A stretch of 64,000 nt of DNA from Aliihoeflea aestuarii (GTDB taxonomy: Bacteria; Pseudomonadota; Alphaproteobacteria; Rhizobiales; Rhizobiaceae), in contig NZ_JAAAMK010000004.1 in the NCBI RefSeq assembly GCF_024105665.1, positions 231,487-295,486 on the forward strand, written 5' to 3'. How positions within the stretch are numbered: position 1 is the stretch's first letter; every line of letters begins with the position of its first letter. Positions 48,144 to 57,256 of this stretch are shown here, one piece after another. Both the position numbers and the translations under genes were made by a program. Under the pieces are notes generated by a model that was not told the DNA's origin, did not search any database, and worked only from the letters and a program-made list of their open reading frames with translations.

Positions 48144-48886
48144 GTCTCGCCTCCCGAGACAGAAAGCGCCTGGCCCGTGATCGACCGCGCGCCGTCACCG
48201 ACGAGATAGAGCACGGCGGCAGCGACCTCGTCCGGCTGGATGAAGCGGCCCTGCGGGTTGACGGCGGACAGGTCAGCGCGCGCTTCCGCCTCGCTGCGGC
48301 CCGTCTTTTCGACAATGTTGGCGACCGACCCTGCGAGCATGTCGGTCTCGACGAAGCCGGGGCAGACGGCGTTGACGGTCACGCCCTTCGTTGCCAGTTC
48401 GGCCGCCAGCGCCCGCATCAAGCCGACGACGCCATGCTTGGCCGCCACATAGGGCGCGACATAGGCGTAGCCCTTGAGGCCGGCCGTCGAGGCGATGAAG
48501 ACGATGCGGCCCGCGCCGCGCTTTGCCATCGGAGAGAGCGCCGGCTGTACGGTCAGGAATGCACCGGTGAGGTTGGTTTCGAGGGTCTGATGCCATTGCG
48601 CGACGCTGACGCGATGCGCCGGCGCGCTTTCCGTGCCGCCCGCATTGGCGATGACGATGTCGAACGGTCCGCGCGCCGCTTCCGCCTTTTCGTAAAGCGC
48701 CGAGATCGCCGCGTGATCGGTCACGTCGGCGGCGATGGCGTGAAGGTTCTTGTGCGCCTTCGCTGCCGTATCGAGAACATCCTGCCGGCGTCCGCAGATC
48801 GTGACTTCGTGACCCGCATCGGCGAGCGCCAGCGCAATCGCCCTGCCGACGCCCGTTCCACCGCCTGTGACAAGCGCGTGGGTCAT
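48137..48886 (-). CDS. SDR-family 3-hydroxyacyl-CoA dehydrogenase-like protein
   Basis: 249 residues. Cofactor loop TGGGTGVGRAIALALA, NAGG in place of NNAG, catalytic Ser in FIASTAG and YVAPYVAAKHGVVG, and VCPGFVETDML. A short-chain dehydrogenase. In this operon it is placed to oxidise a 3-hydroxyacyl-CoA intermediate; that role is inferred. The 175-base gap upstream contains a family-C element. Confidence 0.85.
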   Translation of the reverse strand: MTHALVTGGGTGVGRAIALALADAGHEVTICGRRQDVLDTAAKAHKNLHAIAADVTDHAAISALYEKAEAARGPFDIVIANAGGTESAPAHRVSVAQWHQTLETNLTGAFLTVQPALSPMAKRGAGRIVFIASTAGLKGYAYVAPYVAAKHGVVGLMRALAAELATKGVTVNAVCPGFVETDMLAGSVANIVEKTGRSEAEARADLSAVNPQGRFIQPDEVAAAVLYLVGDGARSITGQALSVSGGETW

Positions 48887-48915
48887 GAGCGCTCCGCGAG
48901 AGGTGTAACGGCGAG

Positions 48916-49045
48916 CACCCCCACTCCGACCCTTCGGGCCACCTCTCCCCCTGACAGGGGGAGAGGAAAACGTCGCCGTTTAGCGCTCTTCCTCTCCCCT
49001 TTTGAGGGGGAGAGGTAGTTCGCGCAGCGAACCGGAGTGGGGGTT
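48916..49045. repeat. 130-bp family-C element
   Basis: The left end CACCCCCACTCCG is identical to that of the element at 46695. The right end at 49033-49045 matches in 12 of 13 bases. Inner CCTCTCCCCCTG and CCTCTCCCC/GGGGGAGAGG blocks form two hairpins. It lies between the monooxygenase/reductase stop and the SDR start. Confidence 0.88.
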
Positions 49046-49061
49046 GAGCGGTACGTCATCC

Positions 49062-51362
49062 TCACACCTTCCCCGTCATCTGTTCCTGGGCGCGTTCGGC
49101 GAGGCGATAGAGCTGGTCGCGACCGGGGATATACGGATCGGGCCATTTCTCCTGCCGGTCGCCGAGGCTCGCAGCGGCATGCAGTGTCCAATAAGGGTCC
49201 GCCAGATGCGGGCGCGCGAGGCATACGAGGTCGGCACGTCCGGCCATCAGGATCGAATTGACGTGATCCGGCTCGAAGATGTTGCCGACCGCCATCGTTG
49301 CCATGCCCGTCTCGTTGCGGATGCGATCCGAAAACGGTGTCTGGAACATGCGGCCATAGACCGGACGCGCGCGCTTCGACGTCTGGCCCGCCGACACGTC
49401 GCAAATGTCAACGCCCGCCTCCTGCAGAATTTTTGCGATTTTCACCGCTTCTTCGGGCGTCACGCCCTCGTCGCCGACCCAGTCATTGGCCGAGATACGC
49501 ACCGAGATTGGTTTGTCGTCGGGCCAGACGGCACGCACTGCGGCGAAGATTTCGAGCGGGTAGCGCATCCGGTTTTCAAGGCTGCCGCCATAATCGTCCG
49601 TGCGCTTGTTGGTCAGCGGCGAGATGAAGGACGACAGAAGATAGCCATGCGCGAAATGCAGTTCGATCATGTCGAAGCCGCAGCGCGCGGCCATTTCGGT
49701 TGAGGCGACGAACTGGTCGCGCACCGTGTCCATATCGGCACGGTCCATCGCCTTCGGCGTCTGGTTCTGCGGCGACCATGCCACTTCGGAGGCGGCGAGC
49801 AGCGGCCAGTTGCCCTCCTTCAAGGGCGCGTCCATTTCTTCCCAGCCAAGCTGCGTCGAACCCTTCGGTCCCGCATGCCCGATCTGCGCGCAGATTTTAG
49901 CTTCGGTCTCGGAATGAACGAAATCAACGAGGCGCTTCCAGGCCGTCTCATGTTCCGGTTTGTAGAAGCCGGGGCAGCCCGGCGTAATGCGCGCTTCGGC
50001 GGACACGCAGGTCATCTCGATATAGACTAGCCCCGCGCCGCCCTTGGCGCGCTCGGCATAATGGACGAAATGCCAGTCGGTCGGCGCACCGTCCACGGCC
50101 TTGTACTGCGCCATCGGCGAGACGACGACGCGGTTCTTCAGTTCCATGCCGCGCAACTTGAACGGCGCCAGCATCGGCGGGCGATTGGTGTTCACCGCCG
50201 CACCCGCCTGGCTTTGGAACCAGCCTTCTGCGCTGCCGAGCCATTCGGCGTCGCGCAGCCGCAGATTTTCGTGGCTGATGCGCTGCGAGCGGGTCAGGAG
50301 CGAATAGTTGAACTGCACCGGGTCGAGACCGAGATAGCGTTCCACATCCTCAAACCATTCGAGCGAATTGCGCGCCGCCGATTGAAGCTTGAGCACTTCC
50401 GTACGACGGGCATCTTCGTACTTCTCGAACGCGCGTTCGAGTGTCGGCTCCGAATGGAGATAGTCGGCCATGGCGATGGCGCTTTCGAGCGCCAGCTTGG
50501 TGCCCGATCCGATCGAGAAATGCGCGCTTGCCGCCGCGTCGCCCATCAAAGCGAGGTTCTGGTAGGACCAGCGCTCGCACAACACACGGGGAAAGTTGAT
50601 CCAGGCCGAGCCGCGAATATGGTTCGCATTGGTCATCAGCGAATGGCCGCCGAGATGCTTTTCGAAGATCTTCTCGCAGACCGCGATGGACTCCTGTTGG
50701 CTCATCGCGCCGAAGCCGAACCGGTCCCATGTGTCCTGCGAACATTCCACGATGAAGGTCGCGGTGTCGGGATCGAACTGGTAGGCGTGCGCCCACACCC
50801 AGCCATGCTCGGTGTTCTCGAAGATGAAGGTGAAGGCGTCGTCGAATTTCTGGTGCGTACCGAGCCAGACGAACTTGCATTTGCGCGTGTCGATATCGGG
50901 CTGGAAATGATCGGCAAAGGCCGCGCGCGAACGCGAATTCAGTCCGTCCGCCGCCAGCACCATGTCATGGCTTTCCATGAACGGGCGCGGATCGTCGATG
51001 TCGGTCTGGAACCGAAGATCGACGCCGAGTTCGCGCGCGCGCTCCTGCAACAGCGTCAGAAGCATCTTGCGCCCGATGCCGCAGAAGCCATGGCCGGTGG
51101 ACAGGGTCCGAACGCCCTTGTGGATGACCGCGATGTCGTCCCAATAGGCGAAATGCTCGCGGATCGCAGCGGCGCTTTTGGCGTCGTTTCCGGCGAGATT
51201 GTCGAGCGTTTCGTCGGATAGGACGACGCCCCAGCCGAAGGTGTCGTCGGGCTTGTTGCGCTCGTAGACCGTGATATCGTGAGCCGCATCGCGCAGCTTC
51301 ATCGAGATCGCGAAATAGAGACCCGCCGGCCCTCCACCGAGCACTGCAACCTTCACCGCCAT
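49062..51362 (-). CDS. abmA: 2-aminobenzoyl-CoA monooxygenase/reductase (two-domain flavoprotein)
   Basis: 766 residues from ATG 51362. The N-terminal half is a class A flavin monooxygenase ([16 protein letters not shown] near residue 6, [18 protein letters not shown] near 290). From about residue 390 an old-yellow-enzyme domain follows ([53 protein letters not shown]). This arrangement matches 2-aminobenzoyl-CoA monooxygenase/reductase, which hydroxylates and then reduces the ring to a non-aromatic 5-oxo product. Salicylyl-CoA 5-hydroxylase/reductase is a close alternative; kynU and the anthranilate-type ligase favour the first. First gene of the leftward operon. Confidence 0.87.
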   Translation of the reverse strand: MAVKVAVLGGGPAGLYFAISMKLRDAAHDITVYERNKPDDTFGWGVVLSDETLDNLAGNDAKSAAAIREHFAYWDDIAVIHKGVRTLSTGHGFCGIGRKMLLTLLQERARELGVDLRFQTDIDDPRPFMESHDMVLAADGLNSRSRAAFADHFQPDIDTRKCKFVWLGTHQKFDDAFTFIFENTEHGWVWAHAYQFDPDTATFIVECSQDTWDRFGFGAMSQQESIAVCEKIFEKHLGGHSLMTNANHIRGSAWINFPRVLCERWSYQNLALMGDAAASAHFSIGSGTKLALESAIAMADYLHSEPTLERAFEKYEDARRTEVLKLQSAARNSLEWFEDVERYLGLDPVQFNYSLLTRSQRISHENLRLRDAEWLGSAEGWFQSQAGAAVNTNRPPMLAPFKLRGMELKNRVVVSPMAQYKAVDGAPTDWHFVHYAERAKGGAGLVYIEMTCVSAEARITPGCPGFYKPEHETAWKRLVDFVHSETEAKICAQIGHAGPKGSTQLGWEEMDAPLKEGNWPLLAASEVAWSPQNQTPKAMDRADMDTVRDQFVASTEMAARCGFDMIELHFAHGYLLSSFISPLTNKRTDDYGGSLENRMRYPLEIFAAVRAVWPDDKPISVRISANDWVGDEGVTPEEAVKIAKILQEAGVDICDVSAGQTSKRARPVYGRMFQTPFSDRIRNETGMATMAVGNIFEPDHVNSILMAGRADLVCLARPHLADPYWTLHAAASLGDRQEKWPDPYIPGRDQLYRLAERAQEQMTGKV

Positions 51363-51410
51363 GCGCTCCCATTCTTGTCGTTGGGTCAAGATTTGCACCA
51401 AACGGGATAT

Positions 51411-51440
51411 GTTTCAAGCATGAAATTTCAAGGTTGAAAC
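51411..51440. promoter_or_regulatory. 30-bp near-palindrome, candidate MarR operator
   Basis: The outer arms GTTTCAA and TTGAAAC mirror each other. The inner halves TTTCAAGCATGAAA and TTTCAAGGTTGAAA are each inverted repeats, so two adjacent dimer sites form one 30-bp near-palindrome. It lies in the 125-base divergent promoter between the monooxygenase gene (51362) and the formamidase gene (51488). A TTGAAA on each strand can act as a -35 element, with AAATCT and AAGAAT about 17 bases on, so bound repressor would block both promoters. Confidence 0.65.
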
Positions 51441-51487
51441 AATGTGCTGAAAGCGGAAGAATTGAGCATCAATGAAGGGGAATCTCG

Positions 51488-52315
51488 ATGCGGTATGAGG
51501 TAAGCGACTGGGACGACGCCTACGCCAACGGCGCCAATATCGCCGGGGGCGAGCGCTGGCCGGGCCTTTGGGTCGAACCGGCGACAGCGTTCCGCAAACG
51601 GCGTACCGAGGCAGGCCGCGCCGAACTCGACATCTCCTATGGGGCCGCCGAGCGCAACCGTCTCGACCTTTTCCTGCCCGATCGCGATGCGCAGGGCCTC
51701 GTCGTCTTCATCCATGGCGGTTTCTGGCTGCGGCTCGACAAGAGCTTCTGGTCGCATCTGGCCGCCGGTCCGCTCGCGCACGGATATGCGGTCGCCATGC
51801 CCTCCTATACGCTGTGCCCCGACATTCGCATTTCGGGCATCGTCACGGAAATCGGCGCGGCGATCGAAAAGACCGCAAGCATGGTCGAAGGTCCGATCCG
51901 GCTGACCGGCCATTCGGCCGGCGGTCATCTGGCGACGCGCATGATCACGGCGACCTCGCCTCTGCCCGAAACGGTTCGCAACCGCATCGCCAACACCGTG
52001 TCGATTTCCGGCGTGCACGATCTGCGCCCCATGATGCGAACCGCGATGAATGGCGATCTGAAGATCGATGCAGCGGAAGCCATGGCGGAAAGCCCCGCCC
52101 TTTTGATGCCGATGGACGGCGCGCGGGTGACGTGCTGGGTCGGCGGTGCCGAGCGGGCCGAGTTCCGCCGCCAGAACGCGCTTCTGGCGAATATCTGGAC
52201 CGGCCTCGGCGCGGCGACGGAAGCGGTCGAGGAGCCCGATCGGCATCATTTCGACGTCATCGATGGGCTCGCCGATGCGGACCATCCGCTGACGCGACGC
52301 TTGTTGACAGATTGA
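51488..52315 (+). CDS. kynurenine formamidase, alpha/beta-hydrolase type
   Basis: 275 residues. The HGGFW motif at 76-80 is the HGGxW oxyanion signature of animal and fungal kynurenine formamidases. The nucleophile elbow is GHSAGG (Ser143), and a late HHFDVIDGL supplies the histidine. It would hydrolyse N-formylkynurenine to kynurenine, between kynA and kynU. It replaces the metal-dependent bacterial KynB, which is absent here. A GGGG site precedes ATG 51488. The function is inferred from motif plus context. Confidence 0.8.
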   Translation: MRYEVSDWDDAYANGANIAGGERWPGLWVEPATAFRKRRTEAGRAELDISYGAAERNRLDLFLPDRDAQGLVVFIHGGFWLRLDKSFWSHLAAGPLAHGYAVAMPSYTLCPDIRISGIVTEIGAAIEKTASMVEGPIRLTGHSAGGHLATRMITATSPLPETVRNRIANTVSISGVHDLRPMMRTAMNGDLKIDAAEAMAESPALLMPMDGARVTCWVGGAERAEFRRQNALLANIWTGLGAATEAVEEPDRHHFDVIDGLADADHPLTRRLLTD

Positions 52316-52327
52316 GCGTTCCGACCG

Positions 52328-52343
52328 ATTTTCCGCGGAAAAT
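52328..52343. promoter_or_regulatory. perfect 16-bp palindrome upstream of the Lrp-domain gene
   Basis: ATTTTCCGCGGAAAAT is fully symmetric and lies 13 bases after the formamidase stop and 72 bases before ATG 52416. Without a loop it would make a poor terminator, so an operator is as likely. The binding factor is unknown. Confidence 0.35.
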
Positions 52344-52353
52344 ACCAGTTGGC

Positions 52354-52393
52354 CATGATGCCGTCCGAAAACCGGTTCCCGCTTTTCGTCATC
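52354..52393. repeat. degenerate rhizobial-type intergenic palindrome
   Basis: GATG-CCGTCCGAAAACCGG followed by TTCCCGCTTTTCG-CATC has inverted GATG/CATC ends and CGAAAA/TTTTCG arms. It resembles a short intergenic repeat common in Hyphomicrobiales genomes. Only one copy was seen here, so the family assignment is tentative. Confidence 0.4.
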
Positions 52394-52415
52394 TTGGTCT
52401 GGGAAAGGTTAAGCG

Positions 52416-52655
52416 ATGAGACCCGTTTTCGTGCAAGTGCGCTGCGTGCCCGGCAAGACCTATGAGGTCGCCGAAGAACTCTACAAACGCGAGATCGCAT
52501 CCGAGCTCTATTCGACCAGCGGCGATTACGACCTTCTGCTCAAGGTCTATATCGACGAGCAGAAGACGGATATCGGCAAATTCGTCTCCGAGAACATCGC
52601 CAACGTGCCGGGCATCGTGCGTTCGCTGACCACGCTGACGTTCAAGGCGTTTTGA
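52416..52655 (+). CDS. stand-alone Lrp/AsnC ligand-binding (RAM) domain protein
   Basis: 79 residues comprising only the regulatory domain of Lrp/AsnC proteins (FVQVRCVPGKTYEVAEELYK, STSGDYDLLLKVYID, NIANVPGIVRSLTTLTF) with no DNA-binding helix-turn-helix. Such proteins bind amino acids and can form mixed oligomers with full-length Lrp regulators. Its place 100 bases after the formamidase gene suggests a sensor for tryptophan or a related amino acid; this is inference. Confidence 0.85.
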   Translation: MRPVFVQVRCVPGKTYEVAEELYKREIASELYSTSGDYDLLLKVYIDEQKTDIGKFVSENIANVPGIVRSLTTLTFKAF

Positions 52656-52664
52656 TTTTCAGCG

Positions 52665-52684
52665 CTGCGTGTTTTGAGACGCAG
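52665..52684 (+). terminator. weak hairpin after the Lrp-domain gene
   Basis: CTGCGT and ACGCAG are 6-bp arms separated by GTTTTGAG, ten bases after the stop at 52655. No T-run follows, so it is at best a weak terminator. Confidence 0.35.
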
Positions 52685-52828
52685 AGCCATGGCAACGGTG
52701 TTTCATGCCTCAACATCTCACCTAACTGGACGCCGCAAAGAGCCCTCTCCTTCCGAAATCCCGCCTTGCTATCAAAACTTCACATTTGTTAGCTCTGCTG
52801 ACAAACCGCGCCCGACCGGGCAGATTCT

Positions 52829-54526
52829 TTGTCCCAGCCCATGGAAACCGAGATGGATGACGTGAGAGCCACGCTCGCCCACCCCGTGATCGCGCCTGCA
52901 ACTGCCGATGCCGAGTGGTGGCGCGGGGCGGTGATCTACCAGATCTATCCGCGCTCGTTCCAGGATTCGAACGGCGACGGCATCGGCGATCTTGCCGGCA
53001 TCGTGCGCCGCCTGCCGCATGTCGCATCGCTTGGCGTCGATGCGATCTGGATTTCGCCCTTCTTCAAGTCGCCGATGCGCGATTTCGGCTACGACATAGC
53101 CGACTATCGCGACGTCGATCCGATGTTCGGCACGCTCGACGATTTCGACGCGCTGATCTTGGAAGCGCACCGGTTGGGACTGCGCGTCATGATCGACCTC
53201 GTCCTGTCGCACACCGCCGTCGAGCATCCCTGGTTCCTGGAAAGCCGCGTCAACCGGACCAATCCCAAGGCGGATTGGTTCGTCTGGGCCGATCCGAAAC
53301 CGGACGGCTCGCCGCCGAACAACTGGCTGTCGATGTTCGGCGGCTCGGCATGGCAATGGGACAGTCCGCGCCGGCAATATTATTTGCACAATTTCCTGTC
53401 CGAACAGCCGGACCTGAACTTCCACAACGAGGATGTGCAGGCCGAACTTCTCGATATCGCCCGTTTCTGGCTCGACCGGGGCGTCGACGGCTTCCGCCTC
53501 GACGTGATCAACTTCTTTTTCCACTCGAGGGGTCTGGAGGACAATCCCGCGCTGCCGGAAGACGAGCGCAACGATTCCATCGCGCCGTCGGTGAACCCGT
53601 ATAATTACCAGGATCACCTCTACGACAAGAGCCAGCCGGAAAACCTCGATTTCCTGCGCCGCTTCCGCGCGCTGCTGGACGAATATCCGAGCGTGACCAC
53701 CGTCGGCGAAGTGGGCGACGCGCAACGTGGGCTCGACATAGTGGCCGCCTATACGGCGGGCAACGAGCGCGTCCATATGTGCTACGCCTTCGACTTCCTC
53801 CAGCCGATGAAGATTTCAGCGCCGCGCGTGCGTCGTGTGCTGGAGGAATTCGAGACCGTCGCACGCACCGGCTGGTCCTGCTGGGCCTTTTCCAACCATG
53901 ACGTGATGCGCCACGCCTCGCGCTGGGGCGAGTGGGAGGCGGACCCGGTCGCCTATGCCAAGATCGTCTCGGCGCTGCTTTTCTCGCTGCGCGGCTCGGT
54001 CTGTCTTTATCAGGGCGAGGAACTCGGTCTGCCGGAAGCCGAACTTGCCTTCGAGGATTTGCGCGATCCCTACGGAATTCGCTTCTGGCCCGAATATCGC
54101 GGCCGCGACGGGTGCCGCACGCCGATGGTGTGGGAGGAAGGCGACCACGCATCGGGCTTTTCAGAGGCCGTGCCGTGGCTTCCCGTATCGCCGACGCATG
54201 GCCCCCTGTCGGTTTCGGCGCAGGTCGGGCGACCGGATTCGGTGCTCGAGCACTACCGCCGGTTCCTTGCCTTTCGGCGCAGCCACGTCGCGCTGGTGAA
54301 AGGGTCAATCACCTTCCTCGTCGCCGAGGGCGATGCGCTGGTGTTCGAACGGCGCGATGCTGACGAACGCCTGCTCTGCGCGTTCAATCTCGGGTCGGGC
54401 GAGGTGTCGTTCTCGGTCGAGGATTTGAAACTCGCGCCGGTCGAAGAGCATGGTTTTGTCGGCGCGTATGAGGCCGGCGAAATAAAATTGGGACCGTATC
54501 AGGCGTTTTTCGCGGCCATTCTGTAA
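52829..54526 (+). CDS. GH13 alpha-glucosidase (oligo-1,6/alpha-1,4-glucosidase type)
   Basis: 565 residues, cytoplasmic. The GH13 conserved regions are visible: IYQIYPRSFQDSNGDGIGDL at the start, DLVLSHTAVEH (region I), GVDGFRLDVINFF (region II, nucleophile Asp), TTVGEVG (region III, acid/base Glu) and FSNHDVMRH (region IV, Asp). It hydrolyses short alpha-glucosides. Homologues in rhizobia sit in agl transport operons; here no transporter is adjacent, so it is an orphan. ATG 52829 or 52844 may be the start. Confidence 0.9.
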   Translation: MSQPMETEMDDVRATLAHPVIAPATADAEWWRGAVIYQIYPRSFQDSNGDGIGDLAGIVRRLPHVASLGVDAIWISPFFKSPMRDFGYDIADYRDVDPMFGTLDDFDALILEAHRLGLRVMIDLVLSHTAVEHPWFLESRVNRTNPKADWFVWADPKPDGSPPNNWLSMFGGSAWQWDSPRRQYYLHNFLSEQPDLNFHNEDVQAELLDIARFWLDRGVDGFRLDVINFFFHSRGLEDNPALPEDERNDSIAPSVNPYNYQDHLYDKSQPENLDFLRRFRALLDEYPSVTTVGEVGDAQRGLDIVAAYTAGNERVHMCYAFDFLQPMKISAPRVRRVLEEFETVARTGWSCWAFSNHDVMRHASRWGEWEADPVAYAKIVSALLFSLRGSVCLYQGEELGLPEAELAFEDLRDPYGIRFWPEYRGRDGCRTPMVWEEGDHASGFSEAVPWLPVSPTHGPLSVSAQVGRPDSVLEHYRRFLAFRRSHVALVKGSITFLVAEGDALVFERRDADERLLCAFNLGSGEVSFSVEDLKLAPVEEHGFVGAYEAGEIKLGPYQAFFAAIL

Positions 54527-54553
54527 GGGACCCGTCAAGACGGCAGGTCGAGG

Positions 54554-54675
54554 CATGGATTCCTGTGACGAGCACAGGAATGACGACTGCAAAAAAGTTG
54601 ACGCCAATCGCTGATCTCAGCGTTCTGGCAACACCGTCCATGCCGTCACCCCTGTGCTTGTCACAGGGGTCCATG
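54554..54675. repeat. paired family-A repeat overlapping a permease 3' end
   Basis: Forward unit 54554-54585 and inverted unit 54643-54675. In the inverted unit the stem has changed to CCCCTGTG/CACAGGGG, with paired changes on both sides. The inverted unit overlaps the last codons and stop of the permease gene that ends at 54661. Confidence 0.88.
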
Positions 54676-55512
54676 CCTCGCCGTTTCAGCCTGCACGACC
54701 CGGTCGCGGATCTGCGACCAGGCGAAAGCCGCGAGGAAAAGTGCCGACATGACCAGAACGATGGTCGGCGCCGGTGCGGAATCGATGAAGAACGACAGAT
54801 AGATGCCGAGCGCGGCCGAGAACACCGCGACGCTTGCCGCGACGAGCACCATGGCGCGAAAGGTGCGCGTCATCAAAAACGCGATGGCGCCCGGTGCGAT
54901 CAGGAAGGCGATGGCGAGGATGATGCCGACCGCCTGCAGGCCGCCGACGATGGTCAGCGAGAGCATGGTCAAAAGCCCATAATGCAGGAGTCGGACCTTC
55001 AAGCCGACGGTGCGCGCATGGCCGGGATCGAAGGAAAACAGCATCAGGTCGCGGCCGAAGACGATCAGCGCCAATACCGTCGCACCCGCGATCGCACCGG
55101 TCTCCGCGATGTCGCGCCATGTCGTGCCGAGCACGTCGCCAAACAATATGTGGTTCAAGTGAACGCTGGTCTCAATCGCCACGAACATCACGAGGCCGAG
55201 GCCGAACATGCCGGAAAAGACGACGCCCATGGCGGTGTCTTCCTTGATCCGCGAATTGTCCTTCAGGAAGCCGGTGGCGATAGCGCAGGCAAGGCCGGCC
55301 GCGAACGCGCCGAGCGCCAGCGGCAGGCCGGCGACATAGGCGATGACGATGCCCGGCAGCACCGCATGGCTGATCGCGTCGCCCATCAGCGACCAGCCCT
55401 TGAGGACGAGATAGGGCGAAAGCAGTCCCATCGGCAGCGCGACCAGCACCGAGATGATGAAGGCCTGCTGCATGAAGGGAAACTGGAACGGCATGAGGAG
55501 GGTTTCGATCAT
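54661..55512 (-). CDS. manganese/iron-type ABC transporter permease
   Basis: 283 residues with 8-9 helices of the ABC-3 family (LSPYLVLKGWSLMGDAISHAVLPG, GIILAIAFLIAPGAIAFL). It is the second of two permeases in an SBP-ATPase-permease-permease operon, the SitABCD/MntABCD arrangement (sitD position). ATG 55512 overlaps the first permease stop by four bases. The final codons (RHGPL) and the TGA at 54661-54663 lie in a family-A repeat, so the original C-terminus was replaced by repeat sequence. Confidence 0.88.
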   Translation of the reverse strand: MIETLLMPFQFPFMQQAFIISVLVALPMGLLSPYLVLKGWSLMGDAISHAVLPGIVIAYVAGLPLALGAFAAGLACAIATGFLKDNSRIKEDTAMGVVFSGMFGLGLVMFVAIETSVHLNHILFGDVLGTTWRDIAETGAIAGATVLALIVFGRDLMLFSFDPGHARTVGLKVRLLHYGLLTMLSLTIVGGLQAVGIILAIAFLIAPGAIAFLMTRTFRAMVLVAASVAVFSAALGIYLSFFIDSAPAPTIVLVMSALFLAAFAWSQIRDRVVQAETARHGPL

Positions 55513-56369
55513 GCGTCCGCTCCGGCGGTTGCACGCGCAAGGCGGCGGCTCGCGATCAGCCCGTGCTTCGGCGCGAAGAGGAAGGCGGCGAGGAAGACCA
55601 GCGTCTGCAGGACGACGATCACGCCGCCTGTCGCGCCGTCGAGATGGAAGCTCGAATAGGCGCCGATCAGGCTCGTCAGCGCGCCGATGGCGACGGAAAT
55701 GACGATCAGGCGCGGGAAGCGGTCGGTCAAAAGATAGGCGGTCGCGCCGGGCGTCACCACCATGGCGATGACGAGAAAAGCGCCGACCGTCTGGAGGGCG
55801 GCGACGGTGGAAGCGGCGAGCAGCGTGAAGAACACGACCTTGAGGACATTGGGGCGAAGACCGATGGAGCGGGCGTGGTTTTCGTCGAAGAAGACGACCA
55901 TCAGGTCGCGCCATTTTGCGATGAGAATGATGAGCGAAATGCCCGAAATGAGCACCAGTTGCAGCGTGTCGGCCGGCGTGATGGCAAGGATGTTGCCCAG
56001 AACGATCGTCTGGATGTTGACCGACACCGGCGACAGCGAAATCATGAAGAGGCCAAGGCCGAAGAACGAGGTGAAGATTAGCCCGATCACGGCGTCCTGT
56101 CTGAGCTTGGTCTGCGCCGACAGGAACAGCATCGCGGCCGCTGCCAGCCCGCCCGACAGGAACGCGCCCGCCGCGAAGGGCAGGCCGAGCATGTAGGCGC
56201 CGGCAACGCCCGGTACGATGGAGTGCGAAAGCGCATCGCCGATCAGCGACCAGCCCTTGAGCATCAGATAGGCCGACAGGAACGCGCAGGTCGCGCCGAC
56301 GAGTGCGCTGACCCACATCGCGTTGAAGATGTAGTCGTAGGTGAAGGGTTCGATCAGCGTTTCGATCAT
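55509..56369 (-). CDS. manganese/iron-type ABC transporter permease
   Basis: 286 residues, 8-9 helices. [30 protein letters not shown] and [25 protein letters not shown] are ABC-3 signatures and mirror the sister permease, indicating an ancient duplication. It is in the sitC position. Coupled to the ATPase upstream and the second permease downstream by four-base overlaps. Confidence 0.9.
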   Translation of the reverse strand: MIETLIEPFTYDYIFNAMWVSALVGATCAFLSAYLMLKGWSLIGDALSHSIVPGVAGAYMLGLPFAAGAFLSGGLAAAAMLFLSAQTKLRQDAVIGLIFTSFFGLGLFMISLSPVSVNIQTIVLGNILAITPADTLQLVLISGISLIILIAKWRDLMVVFFDENHARSIGLRPNVLKVVFFTLLAASTVAALQTVGAFLVIAMVVTPGATAYLLTDRFPRLIVISVAIGALTSLIGAYSSFHLDGATGGVIVVLQTLVFLAAFLFAPKHGLIASRRLARATAGADA

Positions 56370-57256
56370 CGCTCGCTTTGCTCGCGTATCTTCTTCGCCT
56401 CGTCACCGTAGAGCACGAAGGGTCGCTCGTCGTCGGTGAGCACCGTGACGTGACGCGCATCCTCGTCGTCGTGCAGGTCGGCACCGCCAAGCACGAAATG
56501 GCGCAGCACGCCGCCGAAGGCACGTTCGAGATTCGCTCTCGTGAACACCTCCTCCGTCAGCCCCGAGGCCAGAACGGTTTTGTCCAGAAGTATGGCGCGG
56601 TCGCAAAATTCGGGCACCGAGCCGAGATTGTGCGTGGAAACCAGCATGATCCGGCCTTCGTCGCGCAGTTCCCGCAGCAGCTTGATGATGGCTTCCTCGG
56701 TCGTCACGTCGACGCCGGTGAAGGGCTCGTCGAGCAGGATCAGCCGCCCCTCCTGCGCCAGCGCGCGGGCGAGGAAGACGCGCTTCTTCTGGCCGCCGGA
56801 CAACTCGCCGATCTGCCGCTTGCGATAGTCGCCCATGCCGACGCGGTCGAGCGCCGCATCGACCATCTGCCGGTCGCGGGCCGACGCGATGCGCAGGAAC
56901 CCCATATGGCCGTAGCGGCCCATCATCACCACGTCCTCGACGAGGATCGGGAAGTTCCAGTCGACTTCCTCGGACTGCGGCACATAGGCGATCACGTTGC
57001 GTTTCAGCGCCCTGTTCGCCGGCTCGCCGAATATGGTGACCGTGCCGCCGCCCGTCGGCACCAGACCCATGATCGACTTGAACAGCGTCGACTTGCCCGA
57101 CCCGTTGACGCCGACGAGCGCGGTGATTGTGCCTTGCGGGATCGCGAAGGACGCGTCGCGCAGGGCCGTCTGTCCATTGCGATAGGTGACGGTCACGCCG
57201 TCGACGCTGAGGCCTTCAGCGCCGACGGCGATCGGTTTTCGGACCTCGACATTCAT
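56366..57256 (-). CDS. manganese/iron-type ABC transporter ATPase
   Basis: 296 residues from ATG 57256. Walker [13 protein letters not shown]-loop [13 protein letters not shown], signature [18 protein letters not shown], Walker [13 protein letters not shown]. The C-terminal tail beyond residue 240 ([19 protein letters not shown]) is typical of SitB-like proteins. The in-frame extension to 57517 overlaps the binding-protein gene and is not used. Confidence 0.92.
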   Translation of the reverse strand: MNVEVRKPIAVGAEGLSVDGVTVTYRNGQTALRDASFAIPQGTITALVGVNGSGKSTLFKSIMGLVPTGGGTVTIFGEPANRALKRNVIAYVPQSEEVDWNFPILVEDVVMMGRYGHMGFLRIASARDRQMVDAALDRVGMGDYRKRQIGELSGGQKKRVFLARALAQEGRLILLDEPFTGVDVTTEEAIIKLLRELRDEGRIMLVSTHNLGSVPEFCDRAILLDKTVLASGLTEEVFTRANLERAFGGVLRHFVLGGADLHDDEDARHVTVLTDDERPFVLYGDEAKKIREQSER

